A stretch of 21,688 nucleotides of DNA from Candidatus Poseidoniaceae archaeon. Lineage in GTDB: Archaea > Thermoplasmatota > Poseidoniia > Poseidoniales > Poseidoniaceae. This document shows positions 15,164-21,688 of the stretch, piece by piece. The stretch lies in assembly GCA_029250345.1 (NCBI GenBank), contig JAQXFL010000036.1, positions 1 to 21,688 of the forward strand, given 5' to 3'. The translations under genes and the position numbers were made by a program. A model generated the notes under the pieces. The model was given only the letters and a program-made list of their open reading frames with translations. It searched no databases and was not told the origin of the DNA. How positions within the stretch are numbered: position 1 is the first letter of the stretch; the number at the start of each line of letters is the position of its first letter.

Positions 15164-18115
15164 TCAATCGAAGAAGTCTTCAAGGTCTTGAGCGGTCATT
15201 TGTGAATTTGCTCTGTTCTTGCGCGCATTCATGATTCTCGCCAAGCGCTTTCTTTTCTTGATGATAAGAGGTAAGAAAATCATGCTCGTTACGAGCGTAA
15301 GAAGCGCTGCAGCACCGGTGAATTGGAACTCCTGAACACCCATATAATCGGTGAGTGTTCCCAGCCATTCTACGCCCAAGGGGGGCTCAGGTTCAGGTGC
15401 TGGTTCAGGTATGAGGTGTTGATTGTAGTCCCACCATTCATCTTCGATGGTCACACGGATTGAGTTCGTTGGGTAGTTCGCTTCGTTCAATTGATTTCCG
15501 ACTGAGTCGACTGGGGCCAATATGTAGTAGAACGTCCGATATGGGCGTATGTTCTCATCAGATATGCCGCTTTGATTGTAGTATCCCTTTTCGCCAGATA
15601 CACCTGTCAAACCTTCTTGAATTGGAGTCAGGAAGGTGATGTCGATTTCATCGGGCCTTTGATCGGTACGGTAGAGGTTCCAAGTGACGTTGCCATTTGC
15701 TTCATGGTCAGGCCATGTCCATGACATGTTGACATCGTAACACATTGACCAGTCGTTCATGATTTTGTAGCATTCCGTATCGTTTGTGAACGATGATGTC
15801 ACTCGTAGGTTGGTGACGACTTTATCTGGTGCAACAGCATCACCACAGAATGCTACAGGTTGCCCTGAGTCGTCTCGTGAAATCTCAATGTGGAGGAAAT
15901 CAGGAGTACCTTCTCGGTCAGCCGGCATGATGGCATAGGATGCACAAGTTCCATCTTGGAGAGGGGAGGGGTCGTTCCAGGCGTCTATACTCGGTGAGAG
16001 TGAGGCTACTTGTGTTGTTGATGTAAGTTGCTCCCATACAACGGAGTTGAAATCCGGGTACGGATTTGGGAATATTGTGCCTGCATTGTTGGATACGGTA
16101 AGTTTGTAGATGTTCCAAGAGCCAACATATGGGTTGTTCACGTCACCTTCAGCCGCCCAGTTCAGTTCAATACTGCCGGCCTGGAGTTGTGTGTAGTTCA
16201 GTGGGCCACTGGAGATATTTGCGGGCGGTGCGACGCCAATAATCATCAAGACTCCATTCTCATACAGAGTTATGTCAAACGTGTTGTCGATGTTCTTCGT
16301 GTATTCATCGAGATACGTCCAAATATTATCCTCAAGGGATGGAAGGTATCTCAATTCCACGGTCTCCAACGGGATATTGCTTGGGAGTATGTTTGAAGTG
16401 TTGAGGTGTATGTTCATTCGGTCGAGTCCAGTGTTGTCCGAGTCGTCCGCAACAGATAATATGTTGAACGAGAGCAAAAGCAGGGGCTCTCTCCCTTCTC
16501 CGATACCGTATTGTGTGCCGAGAACAGGTAAAATCGATTCATGTTCAAAGTAAGAAAGTGAGCGTGTGACGGCTTCTCCTGAAAACAGGTCGCCGTTGTC
16601 GAGCGAGACATAGTTGAACAGAGTAACATCGACGTGAGCGGATTCAAGAACTCCAAATGCATCCGTGACACGCAGAGTGACAGTATGGTCGCCGAGTCCG
16701 AGAACTGAGCCGGATATGTTGAGGATGTTACCGTATCCAATGTTGATTATTCCTGCTTTGAACCAGGAATAGTTGAGTGGCGCCGCAGCGGTATCCCCGG
16801 TTCGAGCTACCATGATAATTTGGTCGCCGGTCGTGTAAATACCTTGGGAGTTACTTTGGGTGATGGTAGCGTCAATTGTGCCGGCGATGAAATCCGTTGT
16901 CTCAGTCAAACTGTTGTCACCCGGCGTTGAATCTGAGCCTTCCGCAAATACAGATGGTATGCTGATTGTCATTATTTTATCCGTTCCAACTAAAGTGACA
17001 TCGAACATACAAGTCTGCTCTTGGCCCGGGTGAAAATCGTTGAGTGGACATTGCGATTCGTCCTCAAGTTCGCCGAGTTGATCGTAAACTTGGAACATGA
17101 CGTTCGTAGATGAGATGCTGACATACCCGTTGTTGGTGATTACCGTTTTCACCATCTCCTCTCCATAGTAGTAATCCATTGACGTTGGGTCATGACCTGG
17201 AATCATTGAAGTTGTTTGGAGATCGATTGTGTCGTCGAATACGACAACGAGTTCAGATAAATCATTTGATGGTTCCAAATCCCCGTATGGTGTTCCGGAG
17301 CTGCCAAGCAGACCCCACTTTAACAGAAATGTACCTTCATCATCGTGGTTGAGTGCGGGCATGGTCTGCGTGAAAGGGGAGGCCCCGCCCCACGACGGAA
17401 GATTTGTAACACTGTTTGAAGATTCTGAAATCAGAATAACGCCATCACTGGACCAGAGTTGCCATCCAATGTCGGCAACGAAGTTGCATGTACCACACGC
17501 CGTGACGGAGCCTTTCGCATCCATAGTGTAATCAGTTCCAGTGTTCAAAATGGCCTGTGCGCCATCGAAACCAAGGTTCGTTAAGGTGGTTGTCGGGTCA
17601 TAATTGGAATCAACGCTGAGGTCGACGAACGACCGAGTGAGATTGATTCTGAACATTAATTGGTCATCTGATGGGTCTTGGTCCGGGAGGGCAAATGCGT
17701 AGACGATTGTAAAAACACCTTCTTCTCCAGATGGATTCCATGCGTTTGATGACTGATAATCTGAAGTAGTCCCAGAGTAAATTGTCGGGAGGGAAAAACT
17801 TCCATATTCCACATAATTCGACTTACAGCTGTTCACATCGACTTCACCTTCGCATGCATACCATCGTAGGTCTCGACTTGCGATTGATTGCAATCCTTCA
17901 TTGGCGATGGTGACGTTGAAGTTTATGTTCTCCCAAGAAGAATCCCATGAGTCTTCAACGGGTGAGTTGGTGTTGATAAGTGCGAGATCTCCACTTTCAT
18001 TTGCAGACACGCCTGGTAGCGATATTAAACCAGTAAGTGATGCCAAGAGAAGGAGAAGAACGAAGCAGATACTTCCGCTTTTACGACCAGATTCACGGAC
18101 TGCACGGCGCGACAT
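15164..18115 (-). CDS. Very large secreted cell-surface protein with C-terminal anchor
   Basis: A 983-residue protein that I cannot name beyond its topology. It has a basic n-region and hydrophobic core at about 16-33, then a likely cleavage after VSA (about 38). The long exterior is rich in Asn, Asp, Ser, Thr with many N-x-S/T sequons, beta-rich and organised in several Ig-like modules: N-terminal CARDB-like stretches (INFNVTIANEG; VKTVITNNGYVS), a PKD-like module (LGDHTVTLRVTDAFG) and later fibronectin-like stretches (VTNLRVTSSF, MSWTWPDHEANGNVTWNLYRT). Scattered cysteines occur in pairs. Near the end a PEPAPEPEPP linker precedes a transmembrane helix (about 934-952) and a basic KKRKR stop-transfer and acidic tail. 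The ATG at 18115 is preferred to a GTG at 18130. It is the sort of protein expected at an archaeal envelope, for adhesion or substrate binding. Confidence 0.8.
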   Translation of the reverse strand: MSRRAVRESGRKSGSICFVLLLLLASLTGLISLPGVSANESGDLALINTNSPVEDSWDSSWENINFNVTIANEGLQSIASRDLRWYACEGEVDVNSCKSNYVEYGSFSLPTIYSGTTSDYQSSNAWNPSGEEGVFTIVYAFALPDQDPSDDQLMFRINLTRSFVDLSVDSNYDPTTTLTNLGFDGAQAILNTGTDYTMDAKGSVTACGTCNFVADIGWQLWSSDGVILISESSNSVTNLPSWGGASPFTQTMPALNHDDEGTFLLKWGLLGSSGTPYGDLEPSNDLSELVVVFDDTIDLQTTSMIPGHDPTSMDYYYGEEMVKTVITNNGYVSISSTNVMFQVYDQLGELEDESQCPLNDFHPGQEQTCMFDVTLVGTDKIMTISIPSVFAEGSDSTPGDNSLTETTDFIAGTIDATITQSNSQGIYTTGDQIIMVARTGDTAAAPLNYSWFKAGIINIGYGNILNISGSVLGLGDHTVTLRVTDAFGVLESAHVDVTLFNYVSLDNGDLFSGEAVTRSLSYFEHESILPVLGTQYGIGEGREPLLLLSFNILSVADDSDNTGLDRMNIHLNTSNILPSNIPLETVELRYLPSLEDNIWTYLDEYTKNIDNTFDITLYENGVLMIIGVAPPANISSGPLNYTQLQAGSIELNWAAEGDVNNPYVGSWNIYKLTVSNNAGTIFPNPYPDFNSVVWEQLTSTTQVASLSPSIDAWNDPSPLQDGTCASYAIMPADREGTPDFLHIEISRDDSGQPVAFCGDAVAPDKVVTNLRVTSSFTNDTECYKIMNDWSMCYDVNMSWTWPDHEANGNVTWNLYRTDQRPDEIDITFLTPIQEGLTGVSGEKGYYNQSGISDENIRPYRTFYYILAPVDSVGNQLNEANYPTNSIRVTIEDEWWDYNQHLIPEPAPEPEPPLGVEWLGTLTDYMGVQEFQFTGAAALLTLVTSMIFLPLIIKKRKRLARIMNARKNRANSQMTAQDLEDFFD

Positions 18116-18152
18116 TGACAGGTGGCTCACAGCGGGGCTTCAAAGACTCATC

Positions 18153-18167
18153 GCCCCCGAAGGGGGC
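18153..18167. repeat. GC-rich hairpin between divergent surface genes
   Basis: GCCCCC (18153-18158), GAA, GGGGGC (18162-18167): a perfect 6-bp G/C stem with a three-base loop. It lies in the gap between the divergent starts of the large surface protein and the pilin-like gene. On the minus strand the loop reads TTC(G), so it can also form a stable UUCG-type hairpin 38 bases before the surface-protein start. Confidence 0.45.
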
Positions 18168-18241
18168 ATATTCGCAATAATTCGATGATTTGCATTCACT
18201 CCATGCGGCAACCTCTTCAATCGCCGAACAGTAGCAACTTC

Positions 18242-19324
18242 ATGCGCGGTGTGGAGGTTTGCTCTCTTGAAAGAGACGACAATGCTCTCACAGCAGTCAT
18301 TGAATTTCTCTCGGCATTTGCGTTGTTTCTCATGATTCTTACTGCCTTTCTCTCATTGGCACAACTCCAAATGGGCTCGAACGACCCTGATGTGGATCGA
18401 ATCGACCGTGCTGCAGTACAAGGAATGGACCGTTTGACTTCGGACGGTGGATGGTTTGTTCCAATGGGTTCGGACAGCCTCGACTTCAACAATTCGACAT
18501 CCGAATGGCATTTATTGGATTCCGTCTCTTTAGATAACGGGCGGGTGCAGACCGGTCTGGTGAGTGGCGGCATTTTGGATGAGCAACGTATCGATGCTCT
18601 CCGTAATGTGTCCGAAGAAAACATGGCGCTGGGACTCGGTTTGGATGTTGATTTTTCGCTCTATTTGTCGATTTCTGTGATTGAATCAGACAACGCTTCT
18701 CGTGTTGGCGTGGATTTGTTTTCCGGAGGCACAGAACGTTCTACGGCTACAGCTTCTTCTTCGGCCAATCGTCAATTCTCGCAAAACGGAGAAATTCTTC
18801 GAGTCATTCTTGAAGTTCATCGAGGGGGTCAGAAAGACAACGACCTCTATTTGAGCGAGGTTATGGTGCGGCCAATATCACTTGGTCCTGAGTGGGTTGA
18901 AATCTATAATCCGAATGACTTCGCTCTTTCATTGCGAGGATGGTCTCTGAATCACACCTCCGCAGATGGCGGAACGAATCTGTTGTTCCAAGATGGAGTT
19001 ATTTCTGGACATTCGACCGTCCTTTTTACTGGGGATGAAACATCGCAAACCAGTGATGGTGCTTCGCAGATCATTGATTTGTCTCAGGAATCATTCCTCG
19101 GAGTGGGTTCAATTAACTTGCTCAATGACGGAAAAGGCGTTCTTTCCCTGCGTTACACGCAACTTGACCAAGCAAGGCCGTATGATGTGATGACCGTTCA
19201 ATGGGGCGGTGAAGACGGTTTGTTCACCTCTTTAGGCCAGTCCATGGAGGCAACTTTCAACGGCACTCAAGCCTCTTGGGCAGTCCAAACTTCACCGACT
19301 CCAGGCACAATCTCAACTTCGTGA
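18242..19324 (+). CDS. Pilin-like membrane protein with lamin-tail domain
   Basis: Short charged N-terminus followed by one long hydrophobic helix: ERDDNALTAVIEFLSAFALF at about residues 10-29, running on to about 42. Charged residues directly before a hydrophobic stretch with an early Glu (Glu21, in TAVIEF) resemble archaeal type IV pilin or archaellin-like signals, where the Glu is often at mature position 5. The exterior ends with a lamin-tail domain at about 201-330 (LYLSEVMVRPISLGPEWVEI, YNPNDFALSLRGWSLN, then GHSTVLFTGDET), a beta fold common in secreted bacterial and archaeal proteins. The frame is open to 18122; ATGs at 18185 and 18203 are alternatives. With 18203 an AT-rich box near 18177 gives leaderless spacing; 18242 is chosen because it keeps the short pilin-like leader. 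It lies 39 bases before the KaiC-like genes. Confidence 0.75.
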   Translation: MRGVEVCSLERDDNALTAVIEFLSAFALFLMILTAFLSLAQLQMGSNDPDVDRIDRAAVQGMDRLTSDGGWFVPMGSDSLDFNNSTSEWHLLDSVSLDNGRVQTGLVSGGILDEQRIDALRNVSEENMALGLGLDVDFSLYLSISVIESDNASRVGVDLFSGGTERSTATASSSANRQFSQNGEILRVILEVHRGGQKDNDLYLSEVMVRPISLGPEWVEIYNPNDFALSLRGWSLNHTSADGGTNLLFQDGVISGHSTVLFTGDETSQTSDGASQIIDLSQESFLGVGSINLLNDGKGVLSLRYTQLDQARPYDVMTVQWGGEDGLFTSLGQSMEATFNGTQASWAVQTSPTPGTISTS

Positions 19325-19333
19325 TATCCTGTG

Positions 19334-19340
19334 CCTATTT
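19334..19340 (+). promoter_or_regulatory. Possible TATA box of the KaiC-like operon
   Basis: CCTATTT, centred about 26 bases upstream of the ATG at 19364, the distance expected for a leaderless archaeal message. There is no Shine-Dalgarno sequence before this start. The match to a TATA box is modest. Confidence 0.4.
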
Positions 19341-19343
19341 GAG

Positions 19344-19355
19344 CGCTAATTAGCG
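19344..19355. promoter_or_regulatory. 12-bp perfect palindrome before the KaiC-like operon
   Basis: CGCTAATTAGCG is self-complementary over all 12 bases. It sits between the TATA-like box and the start codon at 19364, where a bound dimer would block transcription initiation. A two-fold operator for a dimeric repressor is the simplest reading. Confidence 0.5.
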
Positions 19356-19363
19356 GATGCTTC

Positions 19364-20185
19364 ATGAACCCAAAGCCACTGGTGAAGTTGAATCCCATGC
19401 AGTCAACCTCTAATTACACCCGTGACCGCTGTATTACGGGTATTCATGGCTTGGACGAAATCCTTCGTGGTGGCATCCCTCACGGCTCGACCGTTCTTGC
19501 TGCTGGTACTTGTGGTTCTGGAAAGACCACTCTTGCCATGGAATTCCTGGTCCGTGGTGCTCTTGCAAAGTTCCCTGAATCATGTGCACACTTTACCGCC
19601 ACTGAACCTTCCATTAAACTCCTCGAGAACATCCGGCAATACGCCTTTTTCGACATGAAAATGGTCGACTCTGGCAAAATCAACGTTTTTGATATGGACG
19701 TGCTGTATTCTTGGCTCGGTCTTGACAAAGCATCTTTCGACCTTGACGATGTTCACGCCTTGATTAAAGCGATTATCAACATCGTTCACGAGATCGGTGC
19801 TACACGGCTTGTGATTGACTCGGTGACCACACTGTGTTACAAGATTAAATCCGAGCAATTGATTCGTGATTTCCTTTTCACTCTCGGAAAAAAGCTTGCC
19901 TCTCTTGGTTGCACGACCATCCTCATTTCAGAGATTACTTCCGCCACGGAGAACGCACACTGGTCTTCCTTCGGTGTGGAAGAGGCAATCGCAGACGGGA
20001 TTATTGTCATGGGCGATGTAGAACGCATGGGCCACCTTCTTCGCTTCCTACAGGTGGTAAAGATGCGAGGTACCTCTCACAGCCGAGCGAAACACGCTAT
20101 CGAGTTGACTCCTCTTGGAGTTATGCTTACTCCAATGCTCAAATGGGGCGCTCAACACGATAAAACAAACAAGGTAGGTGGATGA
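19364..20185 (+). CDS. KaiC/RAD55-like ATPase with intact P-loop
   Basis: A 273-residue single-domain protein of the RecA/KaiC/GvpD family. ITGIHGLDEILRGGIPHGST (about 24-43) is the family entry strand. Walker A is GTCGSGKTT at 48-56, Walker B RLVIDSV at 148-154, followed by SSFGVEEAIADGII and the KaiC-type VVKMRGTSHS at 231-240. All parts needed for ATP binding appear present, so it is probably the active member of the three-gene set. A start at the second ATG (19397) would still include all motifs. Members of this family include circadian KaiC, ArlH of the archaellum motor and RadA-like signalling ATPases; no partner here identifies which role applies. The stop overlaps the next start. Confidence 0.9.
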   Translation: MNPKPLVKLNPMQSTSNYTRDRCITGIHGLDEILRGGIPHGSTVLAAGTCGSGKTTLAMEFLVRGALAKFPESCAHFTATEPSIKLLENIRQYAFFDMKMVDSGKINVFDMDVLYSWLGLDKASFDLDDVHALIKAIINIVHEIGATRLVIDSVTTLCYKIKSEQLIRDFLFTLGKKLASLGCTTILISEITSATENAHWSSFGVEEAIADGIIVMGDVERMGHLLRFLQVVKMRGTSHSRAKHAIELTPLGVMLTPMLKWGAQHDKTNKVGG

Positions 20186-20187
20186 TA

Positions 20188-20793
20188 ATGTACACGAATC
20201 TCGTACTTGATGACCGTATTGCTGAGCAACTCGCTCAAGATGTCAGCCTTAACAGTTCAATTCAGGTTCGTTGTGGCAATTCAAACGCCTTTAACGTCAC
20301 TGCGAGCACTCTCATTCCTCTTATGCAGATGTTTGAAATGGGCGGCGTTTACATATGTGCCAGCGTCGGTGCAGCTGAACGTATCGAGGAATTCAAGGCA
20401 ATTGGGCTCACTGATGAAGATATTTCACGAATCCAATTCGTTGATTTGGTGTCCTCCGGCATTCTTGGAGGCACTGATGTCGCCTACACAAACATCCATT
20501 TTGTGGACAGTCCAATTATGCTTGAGTCCGTTCTCTTGAGGACATTGTACATCCTAAGAATGACCACCGCAGCTCGTAACTTTGTATTCTTGGACAGCGT
20601 CAATGCCCTCGCAATCTACAACGATGATCGAATGCTTGCTGAATACCTTCACACATTCATCAACACCTTCCGACAGAGGGAAGTTTTGTCTGTAATTCTG
20701 AACGTTCCAGACCAAACGCCTCCACTTGTTCTCGCAAATCTCGACTTGTATTGTACAGATTTAATCGACAGAGGTCAAGTTCTCATCAACTGA
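20188..20793 (+). CDS. KaiC-like pseudo-ATPase lacking the P-loop
   Basis: A 201-residue protein that keeps the RecA-like core but lacks the Walker A region: the N-terminus (1-52) has no GxxGxGK motif. Alignment begins at GGVYICASVGAAERIEEFKA (52-71), equivalent to the second strand of KaiC domains, and continues to NFVFLDSVNAL at about 131-141, a Walker B-like strand, and VLSVILNVPDQ. The frame opens at 20182, overlapping the upstream stop as ATGA, but the ATG at 20188 is preferred since GGTGG lies 6 bases before it. Its loss of the nucleotide loop with retained fold suggests a structural or regulatory partner of the flanking proteins. No frameshift or stop suggests decay. Confidence 0.8.
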   Translation: MYTNLVLDDRIAEQLAQDVSLNSSIQVRCGNSNAFNVTASTLIPLMQMFEMGGVYICASVGAAERIEEFKAIGLTDEDISRIQFVDLVSSGILGGTDVAYTNIHFVDSPIMLESVLLRTLYILRMTTAARNFVFLDSVNALAIYNDDRMLAEYLHTFINTFRQREVLSVILNVPDQTPPLVLANLDLYCTDLIDRGQVLIN

Positions 20794-20803
20794 GGTTATT
20801 GTT

Positions 20804-21607
20804 ATGGCAAGAAAAATTGAATTCGACCCAGAGGATGAAGAGTTCTTCGGCAAAGTAGGTTCCTTCGGAGTCCCAAAGTTCGACAATGAAATGCACGGTG
20901 GAGTTCCTCGTGGTTTCATGATGGTTGCTTTTACGGATACCGGGTCGGGCAGTGAATTGTTTGCAAAGCAATTTACTTCTCCTGCCGAAGAGGCGGAAAA
21001 CACACTTTACATTTCAACAAACGAAGGTCAACAAGAAATTATTCGTATCTTCCAGAAGTACGACTGGCCGCTCGATATCAGCGTCCGTACGATTGGCGAA
21101 GAATACAACACAACCGTCCTCGAAAGAGAGTTGCTCGCAAGCCGATACCGTCTCGAAGGTTTCCGTCTAGACGACATTCGTCGTCTTGCCCAAACACGTT
21201 TTGTCGACGACAATACTCAAGATTACTTGACTGAAGTTACCAACGAAGTGATGGCCCTTGGCCCTTATTTTCGAGCAGTTATTGACAGTCTAGATTTCTT
21301 CTTGCAGCGTGAAGATCCATCCAGGGTTATTGCGATGGTGCGTATGCTTCAAGCGCATGCTCAGTTGAATCGAGGCCTCCTTCTGGTTTCGGTTTCTACC
21401 AATGGTCTTGACCCAACGGTCAAACAAGAACTTGCTTCGATTGCAGACATGGTTCTCTCGTTCCAAGTCCGAACCATTGGTACAGACTTTGAAACTTCAA
21501 TGATCGTCTCAAAGTTCCGAAACGCTCCGGAGAATCTCAAGATTCTCGTTTTCCGTGTAACTCCAGAAGAAGGCATTACTCCAGAAACCGTCGAGCGTAT
21601 CGCTTGA
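20804..21607 (+). CDS. KaiC-like pseudo-ATPase with degenerate P-loop
   Basis: A 267-residue RecA/KaiC-fold protein. The family entry segment is FGVPKFDNEMHGGVPRGFMM (21-40), followed by AFTDTGSGSELFAKQF where the P-loop should be: the glycines are kept (Gly47, Gly49) but the Walker A lysine and threonine are Ser50 and Glu51. A Walker B-like AVIDSLDFF occurs at 158-166. ATP hydrolysis is therefore unlikely, though binding is not excluded. A TGAGGT Shine-Dalgarno sequence, sharing the stop of the gene before, precedes the ATG by about 8 bases, so translation is coupled. With its two upstream paralogs it forms a graded series of intact, absent and altered nucleotide loops. Confidence 0.85.
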   Translation: MARKIEFDPEDEEFFGKVGSFGVPKFDNEMHGGVPRGFMMVAFTDTGSGSELFAKQFTSPAEEAENTLYISTNEGQQEIIRIFQKYDWPLDISVRTIGEEYNTTVLERELLASRYRLEGFRLDDIRRLAQTRFVDDNTQDYLTEVTNEVMALGPYFRAVIDSLDFFLQREDPSRVIAMVRMLQAHAQLNRGLLLVSVSTNGLDPTVKQELASIADMVLSFQVRTIGTDFETSMIVSKFRNAPENLKILVFRVTPEEGITPETVERIA

Positions 21608-21629
21608 GGGCGGTTTTCGGCCCCTTTTT
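21608..21629 (+). terminator. Weak terminator after the KaiC-like operon
   Basis: GGGC (21608-21611) and GCCC (21620-21623) can form a short stem directly after the stop codon, followed by T5 at 21625-21629. The oligo-T run fits archaeal termination better than the stem does. The remaining bases to 21688 show no supportable gene. Confidence 0.4.
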
Positions 21630-21688
21630 CGAGCATTATGCTGGTTTGTTTTGGGCGACATATCCAAAGAGGTCGGGCGTGAGGAACA

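Noticed and set aside
20188..20793. Second KaiC-like gene as a pseudogene
   Set aside because: The frame is intact, has its own ribosome binding site, and keeps core strands including FVFLDS; loss of the P-loop alone does not show decay.
18242..21607. Archaellum operon with ArlH
   Set aside because: No ArlI, ArlJ, ArlF/G or classical archaellin is present in the window, and two of the three KaiC-like proteins lack a working P-loop.
1..21688. CRISPR arrays, insertion sequences or prophage genes
   Set aside because: No regularly spaced direct repeats, transposase, integrase or phage structural genes were seen on either strand.

Overview
The window looks like a piece of an archaeal chromosome, most probably a planktonic euryarchaeon of the Marine Group II / Poseidoniales type. 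That assignment is an inference from gene content, not a database result. The archaeal markers are RNA polymerase subunit Rpo6 (rpoK), the formate-dependent purine enzyme PurP, the archaeal-only front end of aromatic biosynthesis (ADH synthase plus 3-dehydroquinate synthase II), a GHMP-type shikimate kinase, a Bat-type HTH regulator and KaiC/RAD55-like ATPases. A heme A synthase / heme O synthase pair shows aerobic heme-copper respiration. There are no insertion sequences, CRISPR arrays, phage genes or broken genes; coding density is very high and many genes overlap or abut.

Layout. (1) 1-1545, + strand: the 3' part of a DUF58/VWA-like gene followed by a six-helix membrane protein. (2) 1548-7402, - strand: a regulator-led operon, in transcription order Bat-type HTH regulator, ADH synthase, 3-dehydroquinate synthase II, archaeal shikimate kinase, chorismate synthase, aspartokinase. 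Aspartokinase starts the route to aspartate semialdehyde, the substrate of ADH synthase, so this operon appears to link precursor supply to chorismate synthesis; the steps for dehydroquinase, shikimate dehydrogenase and EPSP synthase are not in the window. (3) 7542-8786, +: an unusual membrane-anchored coiled-coil protein with a YfaP/DUF2135-like domain and an EF-hand. (4) 8847-9959, -: purP. (5) 10108-11627, +: a DUF3147-like membrane protein and tryptophan 2,3-dioxygenase, whose end overlaps convergent rpoK. (6) 11624-12860, -: rpoK and a membrane-anchored thioredoxin-like protein. (7) 12873-14992, +: ctaA and ctaB, divergent from the thioredoxin-like gene, followed by tRNA-Ser(GCU). (8) 15164-18115, -: a huge signal-peptide-bearing surface protein. 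(9) 18242-21607, +: a pilin-like protein with a lamin-tail domain, then three tandem KaiC-like proteins.

The most striking element is that last region. Three adjacent RecA/KaiC-fold proteins carry, in order, an intact P-loop, no P-loop at all, and a P-loop whose lysine and threonine are replaced. They look like one catalytic subunit and two inactive partners, possibly forming a hetero-oligomeric switch or scaffold.

Expression signals: genes inside operons often have a Shine-Dalgarno sequence fused to the stop codon of the gene before (TGAGGT-type junctions), while first genes such as the Bat-type regulator and the first KaiC gene have an A/T-rich box about 26 bases upstream of the start and look leaderless. 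No gene-free stretch exceeds 300 bases; the largest gaps (7403-7541, 9960-10107, 18116-18241) hold promoters or short inverted repeats only.
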